DNA of 64,000 nucleotides from Corynebacterium sp. ACRPS. Lineage in GTDB: Bacteria; Actinomycetota; Actinomycetes; Mycobacteriales; Mycobacteriaceae. Where the stretch lies: positions 61,634-125,633 of the forward strand of contig NZ_JAKRMY010000009.1 of NCBI RefSeq assembly GCF_022346005.1. Reading direction: 5' to 3'. Each line of letters opens with the position of its first letter. The first letter of the stretch is position 1. A model generated the notes under the pieces. The model saw only the letters and a program-made list of their open reading frames with translations. It was not told where the DNA came from and did not search any database. The position numbers were made by a program, and so were the translations under genes. Shown here piece by piece: positions 7,281 to 16,280 of the stretch.

Positions 7281-8957
7281 ATGGCTACCGCAACAACGAC
7301 CAAACGCAAGCCACGCGCCAATAAGCCCGAGGGCCAGTGGAAAATTGACGGTAAGGAACCGTTGAATAACGATGAGGCCATCAAGCAGGACGATGGTGGG
7401 CTTTCTGCCAAGCAGCGCGTGATAGACATCTACTCCAAGCAGGGATTTTCCTCCATCCCGCCGGAGGATTTAGCACCGCGCTTTAAATGGCTCGGACTAT
7501 ATACGCAGCGCAACCAGAACCTGGGCGGGGAGATGACCGCCAAGCTATCCAACGCGGAGCTGCAAGATGAATACTTCATGATGCGCGTGCGTTTCGATGG
7601 CGGCCGCGCCGATCCAGCCAAGCTGCGCGCGGTGGGAGAAATCTCGCGCGATTATGCTCGCTCCACCGCGGACTTTACAGACCGCCAAAATATTCAGCTG
7701 CACTGGATCCAGATCGAAGACGTGCCCACCATCTGGGACAAACTCGAATCCGTGGGCCTGGGCACCTTGATGGGCTGCGGCGATGTGCCGCGCGTCATCC
7801 TGGGCTCGCCGGTCGCCGGGGTAGCCGAGGATGAAATTATCGATGCCACCCCAGCCATCGAAGAGATTAAGAATAATTACTTACCGCGCGAGGAGTTCCA
7901 CAACCTTCCCCGCAAGTTCAAAACCGCCATTTCCGGCAATGCGCGCCAGGACGTTACGCACGAAATCCAAGACGTTGCCTTTGTAGGCGTCAACCACCCC
8001 GAATATGGCCCCGGTTTCGATTGCTTCGTGGGCGGGGGACTATCCACCAACCCGATGCTCTCGCAGTCTCTAGGCGCGTGGGTGCCACTCGAGCGCGTGC
8101 CGGAAGTATGGGCCGGTGTGGTCAGCATCTTCCGCGACTATGGCTTCCGCCGCAACCGCAACCGCGCGCGCTTGAAGTTCTTGGTGGCTAAATGGGGCAT
8201 CGAAAAGTTCCGCCAGGTCCTCGAGGAGGAATACTTGGACAAGCCGCTTGTCGATGGCATCCCGCTCGAGGTCAATCCCGGGAGCCGCGATCACCTGGGC
8301 GTGCACCGGCAAAAGGACGGCAAGTTCTACGTCGGCGTGAAACCCACCGTGGGCCACGCGACGGGCGAGCAGCTCATTGCCATTGCCGATGTCGCAGAAA
8401 AATTTGGCATTTCGCGCATCCGTACCACCCCGATGAAGGAATTGCTCTTCCTCGATGTGGAAGAAGACGATATTCCGGCTCTCTCCCGCGCACTGGATGA
8501 AACGGGCTTGTATTCCCAGCCCACGGAGTTCCGCCGTGGTGTCATCTCCTGCACCGGACTGGAATTTTGCAAGTTGGCGCACGTGACCACGAAGGCCCGC
8601 GCCATCGAATTGGTGGACATTCTTGAAGACACCCTGGGGGATTTGGATGTACCCATTTCCATCGCCTTGAATGGCTGCCCCAATGCGTGCGCGCGTTCCC
8701 AGGTATCCGATATCGGGCTTAAAGGCCAGATCGTCACCGATGCCGATGGTAACCGCGTCGAGGGATTCCAGGTCCACTTGGGCGGTGCCCTCGGCCTGTC
8801 CCCCGACTGGGGCCGCAAGCTCCGCGGGCACAAGGTCGTGGCCGATGAAGTACCGGACTACGTCATCCGGCTGGTCAATAAGTATAAGGAACAACGCGAA
8901 GAAGGCGAGCAGTTTCGCCACTGGGTACTGCGCGCCGAGGAGGAAGATCTGCAGTGA
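7281..8957 (+). CDS. cysI: Ferredoxin-dependent sulfite (or nitrite) reductase
   Basis: Six-electron reduction of sulfite to sulfide with siroheme and a [4Fe-4S] cluster. The cluster and siroheme ligands are C424, C430, C466 and C470 (CTGLEFC and CPNAC), the family's C-x5-C...C-x3-C pattern. 558 residues, normal for the monomeric ferredoxin type. The region that reads TGCP in many nitrite reductases is LGSPVAG here, as I recall for actinobacterial sulfite reductases, and the McbR site and siroheme genes favour sulfite as substrate. It overlaps cysX by four bases (GTGA). Nitrite reduction remains possible. Confidence 0.92.
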   Translation: MATATTTKRKPRANKPEGQWKIDGKEPLNNDEAIKQDDGGLSAKQRVIDIYSKQGFSSIPPEDLAPRFKWLGLYTQRNQNLGGEMTAKLSNAELQDEYFMMRVRFDGGRADPAKLRAVGEISRDYARSTADFTDRQNIQLHWIQIEDVPTIWDKLESVGLGTLMGCGDVPRVILGSPVAGVAEDEIIDATPAIEEIKNNYLPREEFHNLPRKFKTAISGNARQDVTHEIQDVAFVGVNHPEYGPGFDCFVGGGLSTNPMLSQSLGAWVPLERVPEVWAGVVSIFRDYGFRRNRNRARLKFLVAKWGIEKFRQVLEEEYLDKPLVDGIPLEVNPGSRDHLGVHRQKDGKFYVGVKPTVGHATGEQLIAIADVAEKFGISRIRTTPMKELLFLDVEEDDIPALSRALDETGLYSQPTEFRRGVISCTGLEFCKLAHVTTKARAIELVDILEDTLGDLDVPISIALNGCPNACARSQVSDIGLKGQIVTDADGNRVEGFQVHLGGALGLSPDWGRKLRGHKVVADEVPDYVIRLVNKYKEQREEGEQFRHWVLRAEEEDLQ

Positions 8958-9205
8958 ATTTTCGCCGTAAGCCTAATCCCAATCGCAACCACCCCACCTT
9001 TTGCCCGTACTGCGCCGGCACCGATCTTTTCCCCGATGAAGAAGACGACTTTGCCTGGAACTGCCAGGAGTGCCTGCGCGTATTTTCGGTCCGCTTCCAC
9101 GGACAAGACGATGCCCCCGTGGCACCGGCCCCGGCCGTTTCGTCCACCGAAGCTCTGCAGCGCTCCCTAGCCCGCCGCGGACACTCCACGGCTCCAGTGG
9201 ATTAA
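8954..9205 (+). CDS. cysX: CysX-like small electron carrier/zinc-ribbon protein
   Basis: 83 residues with two C-x2-C pairs (CPYC and CQEC) in a compact N-terminal half, followed by a loose Ala/Pro-rich tail. By position it equals CysX of C. glutamicum, described as ferredoxin-like and thought to carry electrons from Fpr2 to CysI. The spacing also fits a zinc ribbon or rubredoxin-like fold. GTG 8954 overlaps the cysI stop, so translation is probably coupled. Confidence 0.8.
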   Translation: MNFRRKPNPNRNHPTFCPYCAGTDLFPDEEDDFAWNCQECLRVFSVRFHGQDDAPVAPAPAVSSTEALQRSLARRGHSTAPVD

Positions 9206-9214
9206 GGATGCACC

Positions 9215-9940
9215 ATGACCGCACTCATCACCTTGTCCCACGGCTCGCGCCACCCGGGCGCCGCCGTCGGCATTGAACGGCTCACCCAAGCCGCGGCCGC
9301 CGCGATACCAGCTCACCCGGCCTATAGGGCGGCGCACTTGGAGTTCAATACCCCTGATCTCACTTCTGCTGCGCTCGACCTCGCGCGCTGCGGGAAAGAT
9401 TCGGCCGTAGTGATTCCGCTGCTTTTTACGCAGGGCTACCACCAGCGCGTTGACGTTCCCCGCGTTATCGCTGCGGCTGAAGAAGCCTCAGGCCTGCGCT
9501 TGGTGCAAGGCGAGTGCTTAGGCGGAGGGCGCGCCGCACGAGATGCGGACAGGCGGGAAGCAGGGGAAGAGGAACTGGCGGCGGTACTCGCCGCGCGCGC
9601 CAGGCCTGGAGATACCCACCACGTCATCTACTCCGTTGGTTCCTCCGATGCTGCGGCCAATGACTCCATCCGCCGGCTCGCCGCTCGGGTATCCCAGCTT
9701 ACCGGTGTACCCGCCACGGCCGCGTTCGCCACCCGGGGTGGCAGCAACGGCATTCATGCATTGGCAAGGAGCACTGCGCGAATGCGGGTTATCCCGCTCT
9801 TTGTAACCGCAGGACTGCTCCTTAAACCACTGTCATCTACTCCCAGCAATGTCACCGTCGATCCCGTTCTTGGTACCGATCTCGCTGGCATCGTTGCTGC
9901 CCACTATCACATCGCCCAGGAGGTCGGTGTCCCATGCTAA
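9215..9940 (+). CDS. cysY: Sirohydrochlorin ferrochelatase-like protein
   Basis: CbiX/SirB family: inserts iron into sirohydrochlorin to complete siroheme for CysI. The N-terminal LSHGSRHPGA carries the conserved metal-binding histidine, and LFTQGYHQRVDVPRVI the second active-site histidine in the usual YHxxVDVP context. 241 residues, two half-domains, the long form. ATG 9215 lies 9 bases after the cysX stop. The 3' end overlaps cysZ by 7 bases. Equivalent to CysY of C. glutamicum. Confidence 0.87.
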   Translation: MTALITLSHGSRHPGAAVGIERLTQAAAAAIPAHPAYRAAHLEFNTPDLTSAALDLARCGKDSAVVIPLLFTQGYHQRVDVPRVIAAAEEASGLRLVQGECLGGGRAARDADRREAGEEELAAVLAARARPGDTHHVIYSVGSSDAAANDSIRRLAARVSQLTGVPATAAFATRGGSNGIHALARSTARMRVIPLFVTAGLLLKPLSSTPSNVTVDPVLGTDLAGIVAAHYHIAQEVGVPC

Positions 9941-10953
9941 CCCTTATTTTAATCGCCGTGGCCGGTGCGGCCGCCCAGCTTGTCGATGGCGGCATCGGCA
10001 TGGGCTTCGGCGTCACCTCAACCACCATCCTTCTCCTCGCGGGCCTTGGGCCTGCCCAAGCCTCCGCCGTCGTCCACACAGCCGAGCTAGGAACCACCGC
10101 AATGTCTGGCCTGAGCCACGCCCGCTTTGGCAATGTGGATTGGAAAACCGTCTTCCGGCTGGGCGTGCCGGGGGCCATCGCGGCGTTTATCGGCGCCACC
10201 GTGCTCTCCAATATCTCCACCGATGCGGCAGCCCCGATTACCGCGCTCATCTTGGTGGCCATCGGCAGCAACCTCATCTGGCGCTTTTCCCGCCCGCGCC
10301 GGGCGAAGTTTGTGCAAAGGCGCAGCCATTCCACCCCATTTTTGATCGGGCTCGGTTCCGTTGGCGGCTTCGTTGACTCCACCGGTGGCGGCGGCTGGGG
10401 TCCGGTATCGACCTCGACGCTCATGGCGATTGGCCGCGAGCAGCCCCGCCGCATCGTCGGCACGGTAAATACCGCCGAATTCTTGGTCACACTGGGTGCC
10501 ACCCTCGGCTTCGTCGTTGGATTGTGGCAGGATATCGTCGCCAACCTCTCCGCCGTGCTGGCCCTGCTCATCGGCGGGTCCATCGCCGCCCCGATTGCGG
10601 CATGGGTGATTTCCCGGATCGAGCCGGTCGTCCTCGGAGGCCTCGTGGGTACGGCCATCGTGGCTCTCAATATCGGCAAGGTCTTAGGCGGGCTAGAAAC
10701 CTACTTCGGGCTGACGGTACCGGGCTTCGTCTCCCCGCTGCTCATGGTCCTAGTCCTCGTCGTGGGCATTTCCGCCACCATCCACGGTGCGCGCGCTACC
10801 CGGGCAGCCCGCGCGAGGGAGCTGGAGGCCGAAAACGCCGAAACCAAGGCGCACGCGGAATTTCATGCCGCAGGTTTTGCACACAGCGCGGCCGGTGCCT
10901 CCAAGGACGTGAGCGCCGTGGAGGAATCCGCACCGCGGGCGGATAAAGCCTAA
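9934..10953 (+). CDS. cysZ: TSUP-family (TauE/SafE) membrane permease
   Basis: About eight hydrophobic segments in two related halves, with the TSUP features GGIGMGFGVTSTT near the N-terminus and GFVDSTGGGGWGP at the start of the second half. In C. glutamicum the equivalent CysZ is proposed to carry sulfate. Here the sulfate-activating genes are missing, so sulfite, a sulfonate or export of a sulfur anion is as likely (inference). The C-terminal 70 residues are hydrophilic and charged. It overlaps cobA convergently by four bases. Confidence 0.85.
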   Translation: MLTLILIAVAGAAAQLVDGGIGMGFGVTSTTILLLAGLGPAQASAVVHTAELGTTAMSGLSHARFGNVDWKTVFRLGVPGAIAAFIGATVLSNISTDAAAPITALILVAIGSNLIWRFSRPRRAKFVQRRSHSTPFLIGLGSVGGFVDSTGGGGWGPVSTSTLMAIGREQPRRIVGTVNTAEFLVTLGATLGFVVGLWQDIVANLSAVLALLIGGSIAAPIAAWVISRIEPVVLGGLVGTAIVALNIGKVLGGLETYFGLTVPGFVSPLLMVLVLVVGISATIHGARATRAARARELEAENAETKAHAEFHAAGFAHSAAGASKDVSAVEESAPRADKA

Positions 10954-11702
10954 TCCTCGGCCGGGTCGAGGCCGGCAACCTCGCCGATGACATACACAGC
11001 GGGGGAGGAGACGTTATTGTCCTCCATCGTCTGCGCAAGGTGTTCTAGATCGCAGCGAAATTCCCGCTGCGTATCCAGGGTGCCCTCCTGAATAATCGCG
11101 CACGGCGTCGACCCAGCAAGCCCGCCTTTTTGCAATGCCCTGGCAATCGCCGGGGCATTTTTCACGCCCATGATTATGGACAAGGTCGCACCTGACTGGG
11201 CCAGGGCATGCCAATCCACCAGGGACTTCTCGTGGCCTGGAGGCAGATGCCCTGATACGACGGTAAAGCCGTGAACCATTCCGCGCTGGGTGACGGGGAT
11301 GCCAATGCCCGCGGGCACGGAAACCGCGGAGGTCACCCCTGGGATGACGGTGGTGGGGATAGATGCCTGGGTTAAGGCCTGTACTTCTTCAAAGCCGCGG
11401 CCGAACACGAAAGGATCTCCGCCCTTCAGCCGCGCTACCTTCCGGCCGGCTTGAGCGTGCTCGATGAGCAGCTCGTTGATCTTGTCCTGGCTAATGGACT
11501 TCTTGTAGGGCAGCTTGGAGACATCGATAAGCTCCTTGGCGGAGATATTGCAGAGCTTATCCAACTGCGCGGCAGGGCCTAGGTGATCGGTCAGGATGAC
11601 CTCGGCCTCCTGCAAGGCGCGCATGCCGCGAACCGTAATCAGGTCCCACGCGCCAGGGCCGCCACCGATAAGGGATACGGGGTGAATTTGTGCGGACGTC
11701 AT
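10950..11702 (-). CDS. cobA: Uroporphyrinogen-III C-methyltransferase
   Basis: Methylates uroporphyrinogen III at C2 and C7 with S-adenosylmethionine to give precorrin-2, the first committed step to siroheme. Conserved sites: VSLIGGGPGAWDLITVRG at the N-terminus, ARLKGGDPFVFGRGFEE (SUMT signature), and IPVTQRGMVHGFTVVSGH. 250 residues, a stand-alone SUMT without the CysG dehydrogenase/chelatase domain. The dehydrogenase step is therefore not encoded here; CysY can supply the chelatase. GTG or ATG choice: ATG 11702 fits family length. Confidence 0.92.
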   Translation of the reverse strand: MTSAQIHPVSLIGGGPGAWDLITVRGMRALQEAEVILTDHLGPAAQLDKLCNISAKELIDVSKLPYKKSISQDKINELLIEHAQAGRKVARLKGGDPFVFGRGFEEVQALTQASIPTTVIPGVTSAVSVPAGIGIPVTQRGMVHGFTVVSGHLPPGHEKSLVDWHALAQSGATLSIIMGVKNAPAIARALQKGGLAGSTPCAIIQEGTLDTQREFRCDLEHLAQTMEDNNVSSPAVYVIGEVAGLDPAED

Positions 11703-11743
11703 GCCGCACCATCATAGTGGGAGCCAGACTATGCTTGAGCGAT

Positions 11744-12793
11744 ATGGATAACGGTTTCACTGATGGTTCCGCCTATGACACCGAAGCGGTGCGATTTTTT
11801 GATGTCGCCCACGAGGGCGCGCAGATTCGTCTGCTCGCCGGGCAAATGGGGCGCTGGGGTGAGATCCTCAACGGGCTCAACCCGCGCTCCCTGGTCATCC
11901 TGCCCACCGATGCCATCGCCCGCGAGGCAGCGCACCTCGGCGTCGGCTTGGCCGAACCGCTGCGCATCCCGCTGGTGGTGACGGAATCGCTGCCGCAATA
12001 CGTGGGCGCGCTCGATATCGTCGTAGCGGTAGGCGAGCCCGCAGAATGCGATTGGGCCTCCCGCGCGCTCATCGCGGCGAGCCAGCGTGGCGCCACCACC
12101 ATCTTGGTGGGCCCGGCAAGCGGCCCCTTGGTAGAGGATTGCCCGGAAGACACCCTGATTGCCCCCTCGCTTCCCACCGCAGAGGGCTGCTCGCCGGCGC
12201 GGTTTATCACGGCCCTGTACGCGCTGTGCAGCATCGTGCATACTTCCCCGCGCGCGGTGCGCGAGGAGCTAGAGGATCTAGCCGCCGCCGTGGACCGCGA
12301 GATTGAGCAGCTTTCGCCAGAGCGCGATGATGCCATCAATCCCGGCCGGCAGCTGCGCGAATACGCCGAGGGCGCGCGGATTATCCACTCCTGCGTCATC
12401 GATCCCTACGCGTATGCCGAGCGCCGCGAGCGCGTGCACATCGATACCCTGGTCGCCCGCATGGCAGCAACCATCTGGGCCGTGCACGGGTTGCCCGGCA
12501 CCTTTGTCGAGCCCGCTGACCTGCGCGGCGCACTCGATCGGGGTGCCGAATCCAGTACGGCGCCCGCGCCTGCCGATGACCTTTTCTACGACCCCTTCAT
12601 CGACGGTGCTGGCGCGGATGCACCTTTGATACCCTTGAAGGTGATTTTCTGGGGGCAGGAAGAGGCGAACCTGCCCAACTCGCTTGCAGTCCGCAGCACC
12701 GACCCGGAACCGGGCCTTGGGCATCTTGCCCGCTCACTGCAGCTTATTACGCGGAGTTTTGCCGCGACCGCCTACGAGATTTCTAAAGGATAG
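11744..12793 (+). CDS. SIS-like phosphosugar-binding protein, Rv3256c family
   Basis: Conserved actinobacterial protein found between phosphomannomutase and manA, loosely related to phosphoglucose/phosphomannose isomerases. The sequence shows alternating strand/helix blocks (LVILPTDAIAREAA, DIVVAVGEPAE, TTILVGPASGP) of a Rossmann-like SIS fold but no obvious catalytic residues. About 349 residues from ATG 11744; an upstream start at 11690 would overlap cobA and add unconserved residues. It ends 6 bases before manA, so the two are cotranscribed. Function is unproven; a role in mannose metabolism is inferred only from context. Confidence 0.8.
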   Translation: MDNGFTDGSAYDTEAVRFFDVAHEGAQIRLLAGQMGRWGEILNGLNPRSLVILPTDAIAREAAHLGVGLAEPLRIPLVVTESLPQYVGALDIVVAVGEPAECDWASRALIAASQRGATTILVGPASGPLVEDCPEDTLIAPSLPTAEGCSPARFITALYALCSIVHTSPRAVREELEDLAAAVDREIEQLSPERDDAINPGRQLREYAEGARIIHSCVIDPYAYAERRERVHIDTLVARMAATIWAVHGLPGTFVEPADLRGALDRGAESSTAPAPADDLFYDPFIDGAGADAPLIPLKVIFWGQEEANLPNSLAVRSTDPEPGLGHLARSLQLITRSFAATAYEISKG

Positions 12794-12799
12794 AAATAA

Positions 12800-14053
12800 A
12801 TGCAATTACTGGAAGGCGCTACCCGCAACTACTCGTGGGGCTCGCGCACCCTCATCCCTGAGCTGCGGGGCGAAGAAGCCGCAGAAAAGCCGGTGGCTGA
12901 ACTCTGGTTTGGCGCCCACCCGGGCGATCCCTCCACGGTGGATGGCCAGCTTCTCAATGAGGTTATTGCGGCGGATCCAGAAGGCCAGTTGGGCGCTCGA
13001 GTCTATAAAGAATACGGCGAGAACCTGCCGTTCCTGCTGAAGATCCTCGCCGCCGAAGATCCGCTGTCTTTGCAGGCCCACCCGTCCAAGGAGCAGGCCG
13101 AGGAGGGTTTCGCCCGCGAAAACGAGGCGGGCATTGCCCTGCAGGCTGCAAACCGCAATTACAAGGACGATAACCACAAGCCGGAACTTATCGTGGCTCT
13201 TTCAGATTTCTACGCCATGGCCGGTTTCCGTCCCTTGGCACAAACCCGCGAGCTCTTTGCCGCCTTGGAGTGCCCAGAGCTTGAGCGCTACCTAGCTATG
13301 CTTGACGATGACCCCGCGGAATCCTCCGAGTCCGCCAACCTCCGCGTGCTTTTCACCACGTGGATTACCATCCCCTCGGCCAAGCGCAAGGAGCTCATTA
13401 AGGCCATCGTCGCTGCCGGTGAGCGCCTAATTGCCGCCGATCCGACGGATTGGAAAGCGCGGGTCATGGCCACGGTGATAGACCTTAATGACCGCTATCC
13501 TGGCGATATCGGCGTGCTCGGTGCGCTCTTGCTCAACCACATCGAGCTTGCCCCAGGCGAAGCCGTCTACCTCGATGCCGGGCAGCTCCACGCGTATGTC
13601 TCCGGCCTGGGCGTAGAAATCATGGCCAATTCCGATAACGTTTTGCGCGGCGGGTTAACCCCGAAATTCGTGGATGTGCCGGAGCTGGTCAAGGTCTTGA
13701 CCTACGCGGCCGCCACTGAGCCACGGGTGCAGCAAAAGGATAAGCAGTACCAGGACAATGTCCACGGCGCCGAGGCATGGTCCTATCCGGTGCCTATCGA
13801 TGAGTTTCTGCTCGATCGCGCCGAGCTCGGGCCGGATTCTTCCGTCGATCTCGATTATGACGGCCCCACCATCGCCTTGTGCACCGCTGGTTCCCTCAAC
13901 CTGCGCAATGCCGCGGGCGAGGAACTAATCCTTTCTCCGGGCCAAGCCGCATGGTTGCCAGCCTCCGAAGGGGTGGTTACCGCCCATGCTCACACTGTAA
14001 ATGAGGCAAATCCTGAGGGCCCCACGGCGCAATTATTCGTGGCCCGAGTCTAA
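12800..14053 (+). CDS. manA: Mannose-6-phosphate isomerase, type I
   Basis: Interconverts fructose-6-phosphate and mannose-6-phosphate, the entry to GDP-mannose. Zinc-cupin signatures are present: LSLQAHPSKEQAEEGF, DNHKPELIVALSDFYAMAGFRP, and the late YLDAGQLHAYVSGLGVEIMANSDNVLRGGLTPK block with the catalytic arginine. 417 residues, normal for the actinobacterial enzyme. Start ATG 12800 lies just after the upstream gene with AAAGGATAG as the ribosome site. Confidence 0.95.
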   Translation: MQLLEGATRNYSWGSRTLIPELRGEEAAEKPVAELWFGAHPGDPSTVDGQLLNEVIAADPEGQLGARVYKEYGENLPFLLKILAAEDPLSLQAHPSKEQAEEGFARENEAGIALQAANRNYKDDNHKPELIVALSDFYAMAGFRPLAQTRELFAALECPELERYLAMLDDDPAESSESANLRVLFTTWITIPSAKRKELIKAIVAAGERLIAADPTDWKARVMATVIDLNDRYPGDIGVLGALLLNHIELAPGEAVYLDAGQLHAYVSGLGVEIMANSDNVLRGGLTPKFVDVPELVKVLTYAAATEPRVQQKDKQYQDNVHGAEAWSYPVPIDEFLLDRAELGPDSSVDLDYDGPTIALCTAGSLNLRNAAGEELILSPGQAAWLPASEGVVTAHAHTVNEANPEGPTAQLFVARV

Positions 14054-14067
14054 GGGGCCTTATAACT

Positions 14068-14106
14068 GTGCCCCCTTGCTGGAAAACCCAGCAAGGGGGC
14101 ACTTTT
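14068..14106 (+). terminator. Terminator after manA
   Basis: A perfect 15-bp stem (GTGCCCCCTTGCTGG at 14068-14082 with its complement at 14088-14102), a 5-base loop and TTTT. It separates manA from the convergent Pro/Ser-rich gene. Confidence 0.9.
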
Positions 14107-14172
14107 AGGTGCTGGCCGCATTTTGGCCGAGGCTAACTCCCTAGTACCAGTTGCGCTAGCCGCATAGAGGAC

Positions 14173-15033
14173 TTAGCGCGCAGCGGAAGATCCTGCGGCA
14201 GAGCTTCCCGTTGCCGGGATATCCGTGGGCTCTTGGTTTCCCGCCTGTTCCGTAGCGGCAGGCTTCCCGGTTGCTTCCGGCTCGGCGTGTGATTTATTTT
14301 TCGCCTGCGGTGCGCTAGAAGGCGCTCCCGCACCTGCACCGTGTCCCTCTGCGGTGGCGTCAGGAGCCGCTGGGGTGCGCTGCGCGCTCCCCTTGGTATA
14401 TGACTTTTGTGGGGTCTGCGTCGATGGCGGCTCCGGGGTTTCTGATCCGGCGGGCTCTACCGGTTTTCCGGACTCTCTACCCTGATCACTTTGACCAGGC
14501 TTCTCCTCGCCCGGGGCAGGGGATGGAACAGGAGAGCTCGGTGCCGGGGACGACGGTGCTAGGTTATCCGGCTTGCTGGGGTTATCCGGGACCGCCTGCA
14601 TGGTGCCGGTGCCATTTTGCGGCACCTGCCCGCCCTGGTTGGACGGGGCATTATTAACGGAAGTGCCTGGAGAGTACACATTGTCGGGGCGGTACACCTT
14701 GGTAGGGCGGGTGGCCGCGTGGGGATGCGTGACTGCATTGGGCGCCAAGTATGGGTCCGTTGATTCAGGGTGCTGGTGGTCTGATTCACCGGCGCCAGAA
14801 TTGGCCTCTGCGGGGGCAGAGTTTTCCGTCGAGGGCTTCTTATGCGTCGACGATGAGGTCGATTCTTCAGCGGACGTATTTTTTGGTGCCACGGTAGAGG
14901 TAGGGGACTCATTCGCGGCATTGGAGTAACGGGCGCTCGGCGTGCTCATGCGCCACACGCCCACTCCCACGACGACGGCGGCGATAAGGCCGAGCACGAT
15001 GAAGACGTACACGCGACGTGAATCTGGTTTCAT
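14173..15033 (-). CDS. Membrane-anchored Pro/Ser/Glu-rich protein of unknown function
   Basis: 286 residues. After a short basic N-terminus (MKPDSRRVY) comes one hydrophobic segment (FIVLGLIAAVVVGVGVW), then about 260 residues of low-complexity Pro, Ser, Thr, Glu, Ala and Gly. This fits a signal-anchor protein with a disordered extracytoplasmic stalk. ATG 15033 is chosen for its AAGGAGGG ribosome site; ATG 15057 would include that site. No domain is recognised and there are no cysteines to suggest a lipoprotein. It stands alone, convergent to manA, in the place where many corynebacteria keep sahH. Confidence 0.75.
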   Translation of the reverse strand: MKPDSRRVYVFIVLGLIAAVVVGVGVWRMSTPSARYSNAANESPTSTVAPKNTSAEESTSSSTHKKPSTENSAPAEANSGAGESDHQHPESTDPYLAPNAVTHPHAATRPTKVYRPDNVYSPGTSVNNAPSNQGGQVPQNGTGTMQAVPDNPSKPDNLAPSSPAPSSPVPSPAPGEEKPGQSDQGRESGKPVEPAGSETPEPPSTQTPQKSYTKGSAQRTPAAPDATAEGHGAGAGAPSSAPQAKNKSHAEPEATGKPAATEQAGNQEPTDIPATGSSAAGSSAAR

Positions 15034-15245
15034 CGTGCCCTCCTTTCTTGGTTGCATAGGGTGGGTAACAAGTTGATAACGAGAGTATCATGTATTGGAA
15101 TTTCCGCGACAGGCTGCGGATTCCGTGATATGTAAACAACGCAGAGATGAGAAAAGGCAGTGCCTATGCAATCCTTTTCATGCCCGATTTTTCTCCGCCG
15201 GAAAAGCGTGTATAAATGGCGCTAAACCCGTCGAAGGAGTGAGAA

Positions 15246-15599
15246 ATGAGCAGCTGGGACGAAGAGATTTTTAGCACCGATCTCAACGTGGATTTTCTAG
15301 ATGAATTGGCAAACCTCGATGAAGAAGGGGTAATCCGCGCAGTACAGGATGCCTGCGAGGTGGCTCGCAGCAAGAACGATTTAACCGAGGAAGAACAGCT
15401 CAACGCCCACGCTGCGGCCACGATCGCCGCCATTTGGGCAGGCGCGCCGTTCAGCGCCAGCGAAACCGTTGAAGACTACCCCTATATTAGGGACTTGGTG
15501 GGAACCGTTGACGATACCCTGACCGAAAATGCCCTTGAGATCCTGGATACCGTCGAAGGAGACTACGACGTGGAACCGTTTATCGAGGCACTTTCTTAA
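15246..15599 (+). CDS. DUF4259-like small acidic protein
   Basis: 117 residues, strongly acidic. It opens with SSWDEEIFSTDLNVDFLDEL, reminiscent of the WGxGxFxNDDAxDWL start of DUF4259 proteins, and the helical rest with AATIAAIWAG also fits. Ribosome site GAAGGAG lies about 6 bases before ATG 15246. Function unknown; it may be cotranscribed with tmk 64 bases downstream. Confidence 0.7.
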   Translation: MSSWDEEIFSTDLNVDFLDELANLDEEGVIRAVQDACEVARSKNDLTEEEQLNAHAAATIAAIWAGAPFSASETVEDYPYIRDLVGTVDDTLTENALEILDTVEGDYDVEPFIEALS

Positions 15600-15662
15600 A
15601 AACCACCTCCCTCGGTGCCGCTGGCGCCGCCTAGGAGCAGAAAGGATTCTGCATATCTCACC

Positions 15663-16277
15663 ATGCTTATAAGCATTGAAGGCATTGACGGCGCCGGAAA
15701 AAATACACTTGCGACCGCAGTGCGGGACGCCCTCCAAGTCCCAGTAAAAACCGTTTCCTTTCCGCGTTATGAGACCTCCATCCACGCGCAGCTTGCGCGC
15801 GAGGCGCTCTACGGAAAGATGGGCGACCTTACGGATTCGGCCTACGGTATGGCCACGCTTTTCGCCCTCGACCGTTTTGGGATAAAAGAGGAATTGCTGG
15901 CGGCGAAGCAAACGCGCGAGGTAGTGATCTTAGACCGCTATGTAGCCTCCAACGCTGCCTATTCCGCAGCCCGGTTGCGCGACGATAGCCTCTTCCAATG
16001 GGTCTATGACCTAGAATTTGGCACCTTGGGCCTGCCACAAGCAGACCTGCAGGTGTATGTGGATACGGCGGTGGAGGTGGCATCGGCAAGAGCGCAGTCC
16101 CGAGCCGCCAGTGATTCCACCCGCGAGCGCGACCACTATGAACGCGATGGGGGATTGCAGGAGCGCACCGCCGCCGCTTACCGGCGCCTAGTCGAGTCCG
16201 GGTGGGGCGGGCGCTGGATCGCCACCGCCGATGCGGATACTATTACGGCAGCAATAAATGACCTTGTAGGAGATTAA
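15663..16277 (+). CDS. tmk: Thymidylate kinase
   Basis: Phosphorylates dTMP to dTDP. The P-loop is IEGIDGAGKNT, with Asn where many members have Thr or Ser, followed by the DR motif region LDRYVASNAAYSAARL. About 204 residues from ATG 15663. The longer reading from 15615 adds a non-conserved leader, and AGGAG/AAAGGA elements at 15633-15646 sit inside it. It heads the conserved tmk-mtrA-mtrB-lpqB block. Confidence 0.92.
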   Translation: MLISIEGIDGAGKNTLATAVRDALQVPVKTVSFPRYETSIHAQLAREALYGKMGDLTDSAYGMATLFALDRFGIKEELLAAKQTREVVILDRYVASNAAYSAARLRDDSLFQWVYDLEFGTLGLPQADLQVYVDTAVEVASARAQSRAASDSTRERDHYERDGGLQERTAAAYRRLVESGWGGRWIATADADTITAAINDLVGD

Positions 16278-16280
16278 AAC

